Source of the DNA: Hyphomicrobiales bacterium
GTDB taxonomy: Bacteria > Pseudomonadota > Alphaproteobacteria > Rhizobiales > Rhizobiaceae
NCBI GenBank assembly: GCA_900466875.1
Contig: UBNQ01000019.1
Span: forward strand, 1-64,000
Direction of reading: 5' to 3'
Length of the DNA: 64,000 bases
Positions 51,119 to 62,154 of the stretch are shown here, in pieces; position 1 is the first letter of the stretch, and the number at the start of each line of letters is the position of its first letter. Made by a program: the position numbers and the translations under genes. The notes under the pieces were generated by a model. It was not told the DNA's origin. It searched no databases and saw nothing but the letters and a program-made list of their open reading frames with translations.

Positions 51119-52921
<1,803 letters not shown>

Positions 52922-52923
52922 GG

Positions 52924-53787
52924 TCAGCTTTCCTTGGCGAGACGCGGATCGACAAGATCGCGCAGGCCGTCGCCCAGCAATTGCAGGGAGAGAACCGAGA
53001 AGACGATGGCCAGCCCCGGAAACACCATCAGCCACGGAGCGTTGTTCATGTATTCGCGGCCGGATGCCAGCATCGTGCCCCAGGTCGGCATATCGGTGGA
53101 GACACCGACGCCGAGGAAGGAGAGGCTCGCCTCCGCCAGCATCGCCGAGGCGAAGACGAAGGTTGCTTGCACGAGGATGGGGGAGGCGAGGTTGAGCAGC
53201 ACGTGGCGGGCAAGGATCTGCCATGTCGGCAGGCCCATGGCGACGGCCGCCTCGATATAGGGCAGTTCGCGCAGGACCAGCGTCGAGCCGCGAACGATAC
53301 GGGCGAGACGTGGGGCGTAGGTGATGCCGAGCGCGAGGATGACCGTCGTCAGCGACGGTCCGAGGGCTGCGACCAGTGCAATCGCCAGCAGGATGTCCGG
53401 GAAGGACATCATAGCATCGAGCAGGCGCGAGATCGGCGCATCGAGGCGGCGGAAGAAGCCGGCGGCGACACCGAGAATGACGCCCAGCACGGTGGATATA
53501 ACGACGACGCCGAGGCTGACGAGCAGCGAGATACGACCGGCAAAAATGGCGCGGGAGAAGATATCGCGGCCGAATTCATCGGTGCCGAAGAAGTTCGTCA
53601 TCGACGGTGGTTTCAGCTTGTTGATGATCGACAGCTTGTTCGGCGCGTAAGGCGCGACCCAAGGGGCGAGCAGCGCGGCCAGAATGACGATCGCCAGGAT
53701 GATGGCGCCGAACAGCATGGCGCGGTTGCCGAACAGGCGGCGCAGGCCGGATGCGAAGGGCATGGAGAGGGAGGCCATCGTGGTCAT
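52924..53787 (-). CDS. Dipeptide-type ABC transporter permease (DppC type)
   Basis: A 287-residue permease with an N-terminal helix, five more membrane segments and the conserved FGTDEFGRDIFSRAIFAGRISLLV and LPYIEAAVAMGLPTWQILARHVLLNLASPILVQ. It ends 2 bp before the ATPase start and overlaps the upstream permease by 4 bp. Confidence 0.92.
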   Translation of the reverse strand: MTTMASLSMPFASGLRRLFGNRAMLFGAIILAIVILAALLAPWVAPYAPNKLSIINKLKPPSMTNFFGTDEFGRDIFSRAIFAGRISLLVSLGVVVISTVLGVILGVAAGFFRRLDAPISRLLDAMMSFPDILLAIALVAALGPSLTTVILALGITYAPRLARIVRGSTLVLRELPYIEAAVAMGLPTWQILARHVLLNLASPILVQATFVFASAMLAEASLSFLGVGVSTDMPTWGTMLASGREYMNNAPWLMVFPGLAIVFSVLSLQLLGDGLRDLVDPRLAKES

Positions 53788-54734
53788 AGGCGCACCCGCG
53801 GATCAACGAGAATATAAAGCATGTCGACGATGAAGTTGATGAGGACATAGATGGCTGCCACGACGAGCAGCGCGCCCTGAATGACCGGATAATCGCGGCG
53901 CAGCACAGCCGAGACGACGAGATTGCCGACGCCCGGAAGACCGAAGACGGTTTCGGTGACAACGGCACCGGCCACCAACATGGCGACCGACAGGCCGATG
54001 ACGGTGATGATCGGGATCATCGCGTTCTTCAGGGCGTGCTTGAGGATGACGCGGCCCTCGCCGGCACCCTTGGCGCGGGCGGTGCGGACGTAATCATCGC
54101 CCAGGACATCGAGCATGGCGGCACGGGTGAAGCGGGTGATCAGAGCCGAATTGACGACGCCGAGTGCGACGGCCGGCAGAACGAGATGGTGCAGGCGCTC
54201 AAGGAACGGCGTTTCGGGTCCGCCGTAACCGGAGGCCGGGAACCAGCCCTGGCCGACGGCAAAGACCTGGATCAGGATCAGGCCGAGCCAGAAGCTCGGG
54301 ACACTGGCGGCGACCATGGTGAGCGTCACGACGATCTGGTCGAAGACCGTGCCGCGTTTGACGGCCGACAGGATGCCGACCGGCAGCGCAATACCGACTG
54401 CGATCAGGATCGAGAAGAGGGTGAGGAAGAAGGTGGGTTCCGCACGTGCGGCGAGAGCCGTCGTGACCGGCTGGTTCAAAAAGATCGACTGGCCGAGATC
54501 GCCTTGCAATATGCCGAGAACGAACTGGCCATATTGCATGAGGAGCGGCGCATCGAGCCCCATTTTGGTGCGCAATTGCGCGATATCCGCCGGGGTCGCA
54601 TCCGACCCCAGCATGACGGCGGCAGGATCGCCGGGTGTGACGCGAACGATGATGAAGACCACCGTCACGACGAGGGCGAGCACGATTGCCATGCCCCCCA
54701 GCCGTTTCAGCAGTGCCTGTGCGATCCTTGCCAT
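53784..54734 (-). CDS. Dipeptide-type ABC transporter permease (DppB type)
   Basis: A 316-residue permease with the DppB N-terminal helix, the loop VTPGDPAAVMLGSDATPADIAQLRTKMGLD and the C-terminal DYVRTARAKGAGEGRVILKHALKNAMIPIITVIGL. The latter is the coupling region to the ATPase. Together with the DppC-type subunit it forms the channel. Confidence 0.92.
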   Translation of the reverse strand: MARIAQALLKRLGGMAIVLALVVTVVFIIVRVTPGDPAAVMLGSDATPADIAQLRTKMGLDAPLLMQYGQFVLGILQGDLGQSIFLNQPVTTALAARAEPTFFLTLFSILIAVGIALPVGILSAVKRGTVFDQIVVTLTMVAASVPSFWLGLILIQVFAVGQGWFPASGYGGPETPFLERLHHLVLPAVALGVVNSALITRFTRAAMLDVLGDDYVRTARAKGAGEGRVILKHALKNAMIPIITVIGLSVAMLVAGAVVTETVFGLPGVGNLVVSAVLRRDYPVIQGALLVVAAIYVLINFIVDMLYILVDPRVRL

Positions 54735-54754
54735 TGTCAGTCCTCAGTTTCTAC

Positions 54755-54795
54755 GCAATTCCAGCAAAACCGGTTGCCGCTTCTGCTGGAATTGC
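54755..54795 (-). terminator. Hairpin after the binding-protein gene
   Basis: A perfect 12-bp stem (54755-54766 with 54784-54795), a 17-base loop, between the binding-protein stop and the DppB-type permease start. It probably limits expression of the membrane genes relative to the binding protein. Confidence 0.5.
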
Positions 54796-54803
54796 TTTCA
54801 GCC

Positions 54804-56321
54804 TTACTTCTTCGGGGTCACGTTCCAGAAATGCGGCCAGTAGGTCGGCTCGTAACCGGAAACGCCGTTGGCGACGCCGGAAACGGCATTGAAGTTGCCG
54901 ACCTTATAGAGCGGTGCATCATCATAGATGACCGTCTGGATGCCGTCCCATGCTGCCTTCTTGGCATCATCGGTGGTGGCGTCCATGTAGGTGGCGACAG
55001 CCTTTGCCTTCTGATCGGACACATACCAGCCCGGATAGGTGTCGGTGATCGTGTTGATCGTCGTCGGGTCGCCCGGGAAGTTGGAATGGGTGATAAAGAT
55101 ATCCCATGCCTTCGAGTCCGCGCGACGGGTGGTGAGCGTTGCCCAGTCCACCACCTGCAGATCGACCTTGAAGCCGGCGGCTTCGAGATAGGCCTTGGCG
55201 ACTTCGCCGATCTTGTAGTGGAACTCGTACTGGCGGCTGGTCAGAAGGCGGATCGGGGTTCCGTCATAACCACCCGCTTCGAGCAGCTTTGCAGCTTCTT
55301 CCGGGTTGCCGTCGCCGTAACGGGCAACACCGGCTTCGGTGTGCCAGAAGGAGCCTTCCGGGAAGATCGAGGCATCGACGCTGAAGAAGCGGTCGTCAGA
55401 GAAGGCGGCCATCATCATGTCGTTCGGGTTGAGCGCAACCTGAACCGCCTGACGCAGTTCCTTCTTAACGAGAAGGCCTTCCTTCATGTTCATGTTCATC
55501 GACGCCCAGCCGGCATCGCGGAAGATGACGGGCTTGGCATTGCCGCTCTTTTCAACGCGCTCGAAGGCGCTGACGGGGAGCGAATCCGCATAGTCGAACT
55601 GGCCGGAGATCAGGCCTTCAACGCGGGTATTGGCATCGGGTACCGGAACGAAACGGATTTCCTTGGCGATCGCCTCGCGCTTGCCGGCATAGTTGCTCGG
55701 CGCACCTTCGGGCGACTTGTAGCCGTCGAAACGGACGAGCTGGGTATACTGGTCGGGCTTGCGCTCCTTGAGCGCATAAGGGCCGGTGCCGACGAATTCG
55801 GTCAGCGTGTCGGCGATCTTTTCCGACGGCATGATGACGGATGCCTGCGACAGGGTGGCGAGCAGCGGCGCGTAACGCGACTTCAGCTTGAAGACAACGG
55901 CGTGGTCACCCTCTTCCGTCAGGCTTTCGACGATGCCGGAGACCTGTTTGCCCTTGGAATTGACCGCCATCCAGCGCTTCAGCGAGGCGGTAACGTCCTT
56001 GGCATCGAAGGTGCTGCCGTCATGGAAGGTGACGCCTTCGCGCAGCGGGATCGTGTAGGTGAGGCCGTCTTCGGAAATCTTCGGCATGCCGGCTGCCAGC
56101 AGCGGTACGGACTTCCATTCGGCGTCATAGGTGTAGAGCGTTTCGAAAATGTGCTGGTCGATGGTCAGCACGATGTCGGTCGCCGTCTGCATGACGTCGA
56201 GCGTCGGCGGTTCGCCGATCGTGGCGACGGTCAGAATACCGTCGCTTGCCTGCGCCAGAGCCAGGCTGCTGGTACCGGCCAAGGCCGCCAGCGTCATCAG
56301 AACAAGTGCACTCTTTTTCAT
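54804..56321 (-). CDS. Peptide/oligopeptide-binding protein (SBP family 5)
   Basis: A 505-residue periplasmic binding protein. The signal peptide is MKKSALVLMTLAALAGTSSLALAQA. The mature chain carries KISEDGLTYTIPLREGVTFHDGSTFDAKDV, the hallmark of family 5. The ATG at 56321 is spaced six bases from AGGGG; an ATG at 56327 touches that site. The ligand is unknown; the downstream M81 peptidase and RidA suggest an unusual amino-acid or peptide compound. Confidence 0.92.
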   Translation of the reverse strand: MKKSALVLMTLAALAGTSSLALAQASDGILTVATIGEPPTLDVMQTATDIVLTIDQHIFETLYTYDAEWKSVPLLAAGMPKISEDGLTYTIPLREGVTFHDGSTFDAKDVTASLKRWMAVNSKGKQVSGIVESLTEEGDHAVVFKLKSRYAPLLATLSQASVIMPSEKIADTLTEFVGTGPYALKERKPDQYTQLVRFDGYKSPEGAPSNYAGKREAIAKEIRFVPVPDANTRVEGLISGQFDYADSLPVSAFERVEKSGNAKPVIFRDAGWASMNMNMKEGLLVKKELRQAVQVALNPNDMMMAAFSDDRFFSVDASIFPEGSFWHTEAGVARYGDGNPEEAAKLLEAGGYDGTPIRLLTSRQYEFHYKIGEVAKAYLEAAGFKVDLQVVDWATLTTRRADSKAWDIFITHSNFPGDPTTINTITDTYPGWYVSDQKAKAVATYMDATTDDAKKAAWDGIQTVIYDDAPLYKVGNFNAVSGVANGVSGYEPTYWPHFWNVTPKK

Positions 56322-56387
56322 GGTCATCCCCTTGTTGCGTTCGGTTCGGTCAAAGATTTCGGCCGGCTTTCCTGTCCGGCCGGAATG

Positions 56388-57869
56388 TCAGGCATCCAGT
56401 CCCAGCGGATCGGCCACGCGCGGCCAGAGTTTCAGGCTCGCCTTGCGGTAGGGCGTCGTGGCCGGGTTGGTCGGATAGGAGGTCGGCGCGGCGATATAGA
56501 CGATCTCGGAAGAGACCGGCTGGAAGCCTGCGTAGAAATGGTTGGTCGACTTGATGAGCATGTAGGATTTCGAGGCGAAATCGATGCCCTGATTGGCAAA
56601 GATATCCGGCTCATAGGTCTGGGTGCGGCTGGTGATCAGCACGATATCGATATTGGTGCCGACCGGGCGGATGACGGCGGCGCTGCCGAGCGTGACGCGC
56701 GAATTGCGAAAGCTCTGCCAGCCGGCATCGAAAACCTTTTGCACGGTGACGCGCAGGTCGAGCGGATCGCCGCCCTCGGGGCTCGACTTGCCGCCGACGC
56801 GCAAGGACAGTTCCGCGCCTTCACCGGCCGCATGGCAGAAGGTGACGGCGATCGGGTCCCAGATGGTGGCGACGGCGAAATCGTCCATGCCGCGTTCCAT
56901 CATCCGGCGCAGGATATAGGTGGCGTCGCCCGCCACGCCGCCGCCGGGATTGTCCCAGACATCGGCGATGGTGACCGGTTTTTGCGGATGCTCGGCGCGG
57001 ATGGCGATCGCCTTGTCGAGACCGGCCTCGGTATCGAACATCGGCATCGCGGTGGTCTTGCGTAGGCGGTAAAGCTCGCGACCGAGCTTTGCCGCCAGCG
57101 CGTCGCCTTTGGCCTTGTCATTGTCGGTGACGACGACGATGCGGGTGCCCATGTCGGGCAGGTCGCCGGCCATGAAGCCGTGGATGACGGAGGCGGACAG
57201 AATGCCGTCCTTGCCTTCCAGCGCCTGCATGCGATCGACGAAAGAGCGCATCGGTTCGCGGCTGGTCGGGAAGATGGTGATCATGCGGCAGTCGAAGGTG
57301 GAAATGACCGGCTTGATCTTTCCACGCAATGCCTGGAGCGCCAGTTCGACGACGTGTTCACCGCGCTGTTCGAAATCCGTATGGGGGAATTCGAGGAAGG
57401 CGGCCATGATGTTCAGATTGGCGACGCGGAGCGCCGTGAGGTGGCTGTGCGGGTCGAATTCGGCGGCGATCAGCACGTCGGGGCCGACGATTTCACGGAC
57501 ACGGGAGAGAAGATCGCCTTCGGGATCGTCATAACCTTGAGCGGCCATCGCGCCATGGAGGCCCAACACGACGCCATCGACGGGCAGGGCGGCTTGCAAC
57601 TCGGCCAAAATCTGGTCGCGCAGCGTCTCGTAGGTCTGGCGCTGGATGAGGCCGGCGGGTTCGGCCCAGCAGGACGTGCCTTCGATGACGGTAAAGCCTT
57701 CGGCCTTGCCGCGGCGGCGCAGGATCGGGACGACGGAAGAGCACAGGGTCGGCGTATCGGGATGTTCGCCCGGCCCGGCATAAAACGCCGCCTTGAAGGC
57801 GTTCATATCCGTCGGCACGGGAGAAAAAGTGTTCGTTTCGGTCGCCAGCGAGGCGGTGAAGATGCGCAT
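56388..57869 (-). CDS. M81 family metallopeptidase (MlrC-like)
   Basis: A 493-residue protein of the M81/DUF1485 family, the relatives of microcystin-degrading MlrC. Recognised segments are RIFTASLATETNTFSPVPTD at the start, DGVVLGLHGAMAAQGYDDPEGDLL, EFDPHSHLT (putative metal-binding His) and EFPHTDFEQRGEH, followed by DNPGGGVAGDATYILRRMM. It is the first gene of the ABC/RidA operon on the minus strand. Its natural substrate is unknown; ring-opening of cyclic or modified amino compounds is the best inference. Confidence 0.85.
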   Translation of the reverse strand: MRIFTASLATETNTFSPVPTDMNAFKAAFYAGPGEHPDTPTLCSSVVPILRRRGKAEGFTVIEGTSCWAEPAGLIQRQTYETLRDQILAELQAALPVDGVVLGLHGAMAAQGYDDPEGDLLSRVREIVGPDVLIAAEFDPHSHLTALRVANLNIMAAFLEFPHTDFEQRGEHVVELALQALRGKIKPVISTFDCRMITIFPTSREPMRSFVDRMQALEGKDGILSASVIHGFMAGDLPDMGTRIVVVTDNDKAKGDALAAKLGRELYRLRKTTAMPMFDTEAGLDKAIAIRAEHPQKPVTIADVWDNPGGGVAGDATYILRRMMERGMDDFAVATIWDPIAVTFCHAAGEGAELSLRVGGKSSPEGGDPLDLRVTVQKVFDAGWQSFRNSRVTLGSAAVIRPVGTNIDIVLITSRTQTYEPDIFANQGIDFASKSYMLIKSTNHFYAGFQPVSSEIVYIAAPTSYPTNPATTPYRKASLKLWPRVADPLGLDA

Positions 57870-58050
57870 GTCTTGTTATCCGAATACACTTCGGCCTCAG
57901 GGCGACGCTGCCGTGCCCGAATGCCGTTGCCATGTTGTGCTGATCTGAAGTCTGCCGGAGCGGCCGCTTGGATGTCGCTTAGCGACAGTCGTGATGCTCT
58001 CGGATCGTTCGATTTCCCGTTTTCCTCAAGTTCGCCCGCTCACCGTTTCG

Positions 58051-58139
58051 GTGTAATTTATTTTCTTCATAATGCGCCAAATCAAGGCCAAGTCAATGGA
58101 TTTTCAGATTTGGCACGATTTTGTGTAATTTATTTTCTT
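58051..58139. promoter_or_regulatory. Tandem repeat GTGTAATTTATTTTCTT, candidate RpiR operators
   Basis: The same 17 bases occur at 58051-58067 and 58123-58139, 72 bp apart, upstream of the M81-ABC operon. A related sequence, GTGAAATTCATTTTCAC, lies before the rpiR gene at 59613. The shared core GTGWAATTYATTTTC marks a probable binding site of the local RpiR regulator. Confidence 0.55.
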
Positions 58140-58290
58140 GAATGGGAAATTCGCGGAAAATTTTCATGTCGGCTGGAGATGCCGGATCCCGCCGCGTGCG
58201 TTGTTGCAACCGCAATCCGTTTTGAATCAATGATTTCGCTAGCCGCGAACAGGCGGCACCAGCTGGGGAGGAGAAATCCGCCATGAAAAA

Positions 58291-58311
58291 GGGCGCCCTC
58301 GACAGGCGCCC
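58291..58311 (-). terminator. Terminator of the D-threonine-aldolase-like gene
   Basis: GGGCGCC (58291-58297) and GGCGCCC (58305-58311) form a perfect stem. On the minus strand it runs into five Ts, about 80 bp after the stop of the gene at 58393. Confidence 0.7.
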
Positions 58312-58392
58312 GATTTTCATCATGTCGCTTGAACCGTGGCAGCGCGATCGCTGTCTATTGGGTCGGCGCGAGAAAAATTTTCAAGACTGGCC

Positions 58393-59481
58393 TTACCAGA
58401 CCGTTCCGCGGGCATCGACATTTTCAACCCGCGTGACCACGCCGTCCTTATGAAAAACCATGCGGTCGAAGAGATTGGTGACGACGCAGGTATGGTTCGG
58501 AACGACTTTTACCTGTGCACCGATCTCCGGGAAGGGGGCAGCGCAGCTGGAAATATCGACCACGGCATGTTCCTCCGAAAGCGAAATGACTTTTGCGCCT
58601 TCGTAGCCGGCGATCGAGCCGTAATCGGAAAAGCCGAGCAGGTCGGAGGTCAGGGCCTTGGAGCCGCTGTCGAGCACGGCGCGATCAGGCGCCGGGCGGG
58701 AAACGACGGTGGCGAGGATATGCATGGCCAGGTCGTCATTGCTGCAATGGCCGGCGCGGACCATGCTGCGGTCGTTATAGACATAGGTGCCGGCGCGATG
58801 TTCGGTGGCCGATGGCACGAGATGGGCGAAGAACAGATCCGGGGAGCCGCCGCTGGAACGGACCGGGCAATCGATACCCTTGGCAGAGAGCAGCGCCATG
58901 GTCTTCGACATGAAGGCCTCGACCTGCTCCGCACCGCCGGAGGCCGGGTAGGTCATGATACCGCCAAAACGCAGGCCGGGGGCGGCAGCGATCTTTTCGG
59001 CAAGCGCGACGGCCGCTTCCGGCGTCTGCACGCCGCAGCGTTTTGCGCCGGTATCGCATTCGATCAGCACGGTCAACGGGCGGGAAGCGTCGAACGTGGC
59101 GGCAAGACCTGCGACCGTAGTGTCGCTGTCGGCAACGACGGAGAGCTTGGCGACACGGGCATTGAGCGCCTTGAGGCGGGCGAGCTTGGCTGGGCCAAGA
59201 ATATTGTAGGTGATCAGGATGTCGTCGAAACCGGCATCGGCAAACACTTCCGCTTCGGTGACCTTCTGGCAGTTGAGGCCAACGGCACCGGCTTCCACCT
59301 GCTGGCGGGCGACAGCTGCAATCTTGTGGGTCTTGATATGCGGGCGGAACGCCTTGCCATGTTGATCGCAATAGGCCTGAACGCGGGCGATGTTGGCGGC
59401 AAGCCGTGCCTCGTCGATGACCGGCATCGGGGTGGCAACCTCTTTGAGCGGCGTGCCGGGTTCGGGCCAGGGATAGTTCAT
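58393..59481 (-). CDS. DSD1-type PLP enzyme (D-threonine aldolase / D-serine dehydratase-like)
   Basis: A 362-residue alanine-racemase-fold protein. The PLP lysine is in FRPHIKTHKI near residue 47, the family fingerprint. Other motifs are ITYNILGPAKL, VLIECDTGAKRCGV, SSGGSPDLFFA and the C-terminal PNHTCVVTNLFD carrying the metal-binding His and Cys expected in D-threonine aldolases and D-serine dehydratases. The ATG at 59481 (MNYPWPEPGT) is preferred to the open frame up to 59526. It is divergent from the RpiR regulator and probably processes a D-hydroxyamino acid, with RidA (50634) removing the reactive imine product. Confidence 0.85.
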   Translation of the reverse strand: MNYPWPEPGTPLKEVATPMPVIDEARLAANIARVQAYCDQHGKAFRPHIKTHKIAAVARQQVEAGAVGLNCQKVTEAEVFADAGFDDILITYNILGPAKLARLKALNARVAKLSVVADSDTTVAGLAATFDASRPLTVLIECDTGAKRCGVQTPEAAVALAEKIAAAPGLRFGGIMTYPASGGAEQVEAFMSKTMALLSAKGIDCPVRSSGGSPDLFFAHLVPSATEHRAGTYVYNDRSMVRAGHCSNDDLAMHILATVVSRPAPDRAVLDSGSKALTSDLLGFSDYGSIAGYEGAKVISLSEEHAVVDISSCAAPFPEIGAQVKVVPNHTCVVTNLFDRMVFHKDGVVTRVENVDARGTVW

Positions 59482-59612
59482 GGAAGAGACCTCATCGGGA
59501 TGACGCGACCGTGCCTGAAGCGGCATCTGCGCAGGGAAGGTTGCTTTTATTTTCGCGGAATAGGCAAGTTTCGTTGATGCTGGCCGGCATTATGCTATCA
59601 AATACGAAAACA

Positions 59613-59629
59613 GTGAAATTCATTTTCAC
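59613..59629. promoter_or_regulatory. Candidate RpiR operator upstream of rpiR
   Basis: GTGAAATTCATTTTCAC is a near-palindrome that matches the two repeats upstream of the M81 operon at 13 of 17 positions. It lies 46 bp before the rpiR ATG, within the divergent promoter region. A poorer match is seen at 59541-59557. Confidence 0.5.
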
Positions 59630-59675
59630 AGGCGCCTGCATTTTTCTGCTGCGGCCAATCTGAAGGGAAGACCGA

Positions 59676-60539
59676 ATGGATCTGTTTCATGCCCTTTCCG
59701 ATCAGGATGGCCGGCTTTCCGGGCTCGAGGCGAAGCTTGCCCAGTTCGCGCTGGAAAATGTCGATTTCGTCGTCAATGCGTCGATCATCGAGGTTGCCGA
59801 AAAGGCCGGCGTTTCGCCGCCCACGGTGACGCGCTTCTGCCGCCGGCTTGGCTGCCAGGGGTATTCCGATTTCAAGGTGCAACTGGCAAAAATCGCCTAT
59901 GTGGGCCTGCGCTACATGACGCCGGAAGCGCCGACCGCAACGGCGGAGGAAGTGGCGCAGGATATCGTTTCGAAGGCGCAGAACGCGCTGTTCGAGGTGC
60001 ATCGCCAGCTTGATCTGAGAGCCATCGAAAAGGCGGCGCAGATGCTGCGGGCCGCCGAATTCATCCAGGCCTTCGGCGCAAGCGGCAATTCGGCGATGAT
60101 CGTCAACGAGCTGCATAACCGGCTGTTTCGTCTCAGTTGCCGGGTCAATGCATCGAGCGATCACGGCATGAACCTGATGATCTCGGCGGCCGCTCAGCCC
60201 GGCACGGTGGTCTTCGGTTCCTCCTTTACCGGACGCGACATGGGGCTTGTTCATTGCCTCGACCTGCTGCGGGAACGCTCGATTCCGACGATCGTGATGA
60301 CCCAGGCGGGTTCGCCGGTGGCGAATGCCGCGGATCTGGTGATCGCGATCGAGATGCCCGAGGGCAAGAATATCTTTCGGCCGACCTCTACGCGTTATGC
60401 CTATCTGGCGGCGATCGACATTCTTGCCAATATGGTTGCCTATGCCGATCGCACCAGAGCGCTGAAATCGCTGCGCGCCATCAAGGAAGAACTGGTGCGC
60501 AACCGCGATGGCGATGATCGCCAGCTTCTCGGCGACTGA
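59676..60539 (+). CDS. RpiR/MurR-family transcriptional regulator
   Basis: A 287-residue regulator with an N-terminal HTH (SIIEVAEKAGVSPPTVTRFCRRLGCQGYSDFKVQL) and a C-terminal SIS (phosphosugar-binding) domain (IQAFGASGNSAMIV, FGSSFTGRDMGLVHCLDLL, IPTIVMTQAGSPVANAAD). It is divergent from the DSD1-type enzyme and, by shared sites, likely controls both that gene and the M81/ABC/RidA operon. RpiR proteins normally sense sugar phosphates, though some respond to amino compounds. Confidence 0.9.
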   Translation: MDLFHALSDQDGRLSGLEAKLAQFALENVDFVVNASIIEVAEKAGVSPPTVTRFCRRLGCQGYSDFKVQLAKIAYVGLRYMTPEAPTATAEEVAQDIVSKAQNALFEVHRQLDLRAIEKAAQMLRAAEFIQAFGASGNSAMIVNELHNRLFRLSCRVNASSDHGMNLMISAAAQPGTVVFGSSFTGRDMGLVHCLDLLRERSIPTIVMTQAGSPVANAADLVIAIEMPEGKNIFRPTSTRYAYLAAIDILANMVAYADRTRALKSLRAIKEELVRNRDGDDRQLLGD

Positions 60540-60847
60540 TCTGATCCCAAATTCAGGCAATTGCAAATTGATGCATTTGCGACATGATGATGCCGTTTTC
60601 AGGCAGGAAGTATTGTCGCAATCAGACGACACAGGCGTCGAATTTTGAACATTCGACACAGGTGCCGTTCGTAGCCTGTCTCACGCATTCCTGGGTTGAT
60701 CTCCGTGTAAAAAGCCATGCCAGAAGACGTTGACGATACCATGTCGATCACGCGCACCAATTTTTGCGGTCGTAGCGACCGCCACGGCGAGGCGAAATGC
60801 CGGGATCAGGCATCGCCATTTTCAAAAATCATAAAAACGAGACCTTC
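60540..60847. other. Intergenic region, a small hairpin
   Basis: No gene was recognised in these 308 bp. A perfect stem-loop GCGGTCG-TAG-CGACCGC occurs at 60766-60782, upstream of the MFS gene. Confidence 0.4.
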
Positions 60848-62140
60848 ATGTCTAGGCAAACCTTGACGACGGTGATGGCGCCGCTTCTTGGCCTGTTCAT
60901 CCTGAGCGTCGGCAACAGTTTTCTGTCGTCGCTGACCACCCTGCGTCTCGATGCTGCCGGCGCTTCGCCCGCGATGATCGGTGTGGTGTCCTCGGCCTAT
61001 TTCGTCGGGCTGACGCTCGGGGCGATGTTTCATGATCGGCTGATCGTGCGGATCGGGCATATTCGCGCCTATGCCAGCTTTGCCTCGCTCGGCGTCGTCA
61101 GCATTCTCATGCAGGTTCTGTCGGCCGACTGGATGCTGTGGATCCTTGTCCGGCTGATCTATGGCTGGACGACGGTCGGTGTTTTTCTCGTGATCGAAAG
61201 CTGGCTGTTGCTGGTTGCCGACCAGACCGTGCGCGGCCGGTTTCTGGCGCTTTACATGATCGCCTTTTACGGCGCGGGTGCCGTTGGGCAGGCGCTCTTG
61301 GGAACGGTTGACGGGCTGGGCGAGTTCGCGCCGTTCATCGCCGCGGCAATGCTGGCGTCGCTGTCGGTGCTGCCGATCGTCATCCTGCCGCGCGAAATGC
61401 CGCTGATGGAACGGGTGGAGGCGCTGAAACCCCTGCAGCTGTTTCAAATGTCTCCGAGCGGCGTGATCGGGTGCTTCGGGTCAGGTGTAGCGATCGCGGC
61501 CGTCTACACGCTCTTTCCGCTTTACCTGCAGACGAACGGCATGCCGGTGGATGAGGTCGGGATGATGATGGCCTGTGTCATTCTCGGTGCGATGGTGTTG
61601 CAATATCCCGTCGGGCGCTGGTCGGACAACCAGGACCGGCGCGTGGTGCTGATCACGCTCGCCTTTGCCTGCCTGCTGCTCTGCGCCGCGATCCTGTTTC
61701 TGCCGTATAGCCCAACGACCCTGATGATTACCCTTTTCCTGTTGGGTGGCGGCATCTTTGCGATCTATCCCGTATCGATCAGCTTTTCGGCTGACAGGGC
61801 CTCGGCGGCATCATTGGTGCCGATGATACAGGGCATGCTGCTGGTCAATTCGCTTGGTTCGGCCATCAGCCCGGTTTCGATCTCCGCTGTGATGAGCGCG
61901 TTTGGCGCATCGGGATTGTTCTGGTCGCTGGCGGTGCTCAACATCCTGATGGTGGTGTTCTTCATCTGGCGGCGTGGCGCGCGGCCGGAAGCAACGCAGG
62001 TTGCGCCGTTCGCGCCGGCGACTGCGATGTCGCCGATCGGGGCCGAGATCCGCGTGACCGACGAGATGATCCAGGGCGTGAAGGAGCACGACGCCGAGGG
62101 GGAGGAGCCTCCCTTCAGGCACGCATCATCGCTGGGGTGA
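60848..62140 (+). CDS. MFS transporter
   Basis: A 430-residue major facilitator with 12 predicted helices. The N-terminal TLTTVMAPLLGLFILSVGNSFLSSLTTLRLDAAGASPAMIG and the loop MFHDRLIVRIGHIRAYASFA are typical of the YcaD-like group. The ATG at 60848 follows a modest ribosome-binding site; the longer start at 60797 is less likely. It converges with the MATE gene. The substrate is unknown. Confidence 0.88.
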   Translation: MSRQTLTTVMAPLLGLFILSVGNSFLSSLTTLRLDAAGASPAMIGVVSSAYFVGLTLGAMFHDRLIVRIGHIRAYASFASLGVVSILMQVLSADWMLWILVRLIYGWTTVGVFLVIESWLLLVADQTVRGRFLALYMIAFYGAGAVGQALLGTVDGLGEFAPFIAAAMLASLSVLPIVILPREMPLMERVEALKPLQLFQMSPSGVIGCFGSGVAIAAVYTLFPLYLQTNGMPVDEVGMMMACVILGAMVLQYPVGRWSDNQDRRVVLITLAFACLLLCAAILFLPYSPTTLMITLFLLGGGIFAIYPVSISFSADRASAASLVPMIQGMLLVNSLGSAISPVSISAVMSAFGASGLFWSLAVLNILMVVFFIWRRGARPEATQVAPFAPATAMSPIGAEIRVTDEMIQGVKEHDAEGEEPPFRHASSLG

Positions 62141-62154
62141 GGATGAGATAGGCC

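Larger units (their letters stand above)
57870..58392. other. Intergenic promoter region of the M81 operon
   Basis: Apart from the two operator-like repeats (58051 and 58123) and the hairpin at 58291-58311 no gene was recognised. A 76-codon minus-strand frame at 58093-58323 lacks family features and overlaps the repeats, so it was not called. Confidence 0.45.

Noticed and set aside
54036-57065. 1009-codon plus-strand frame opposite the peptide ABC operon
   Set aside because: Spans several minus-strand genes with clear motifs; the length reflects codon bias on the other strand only.
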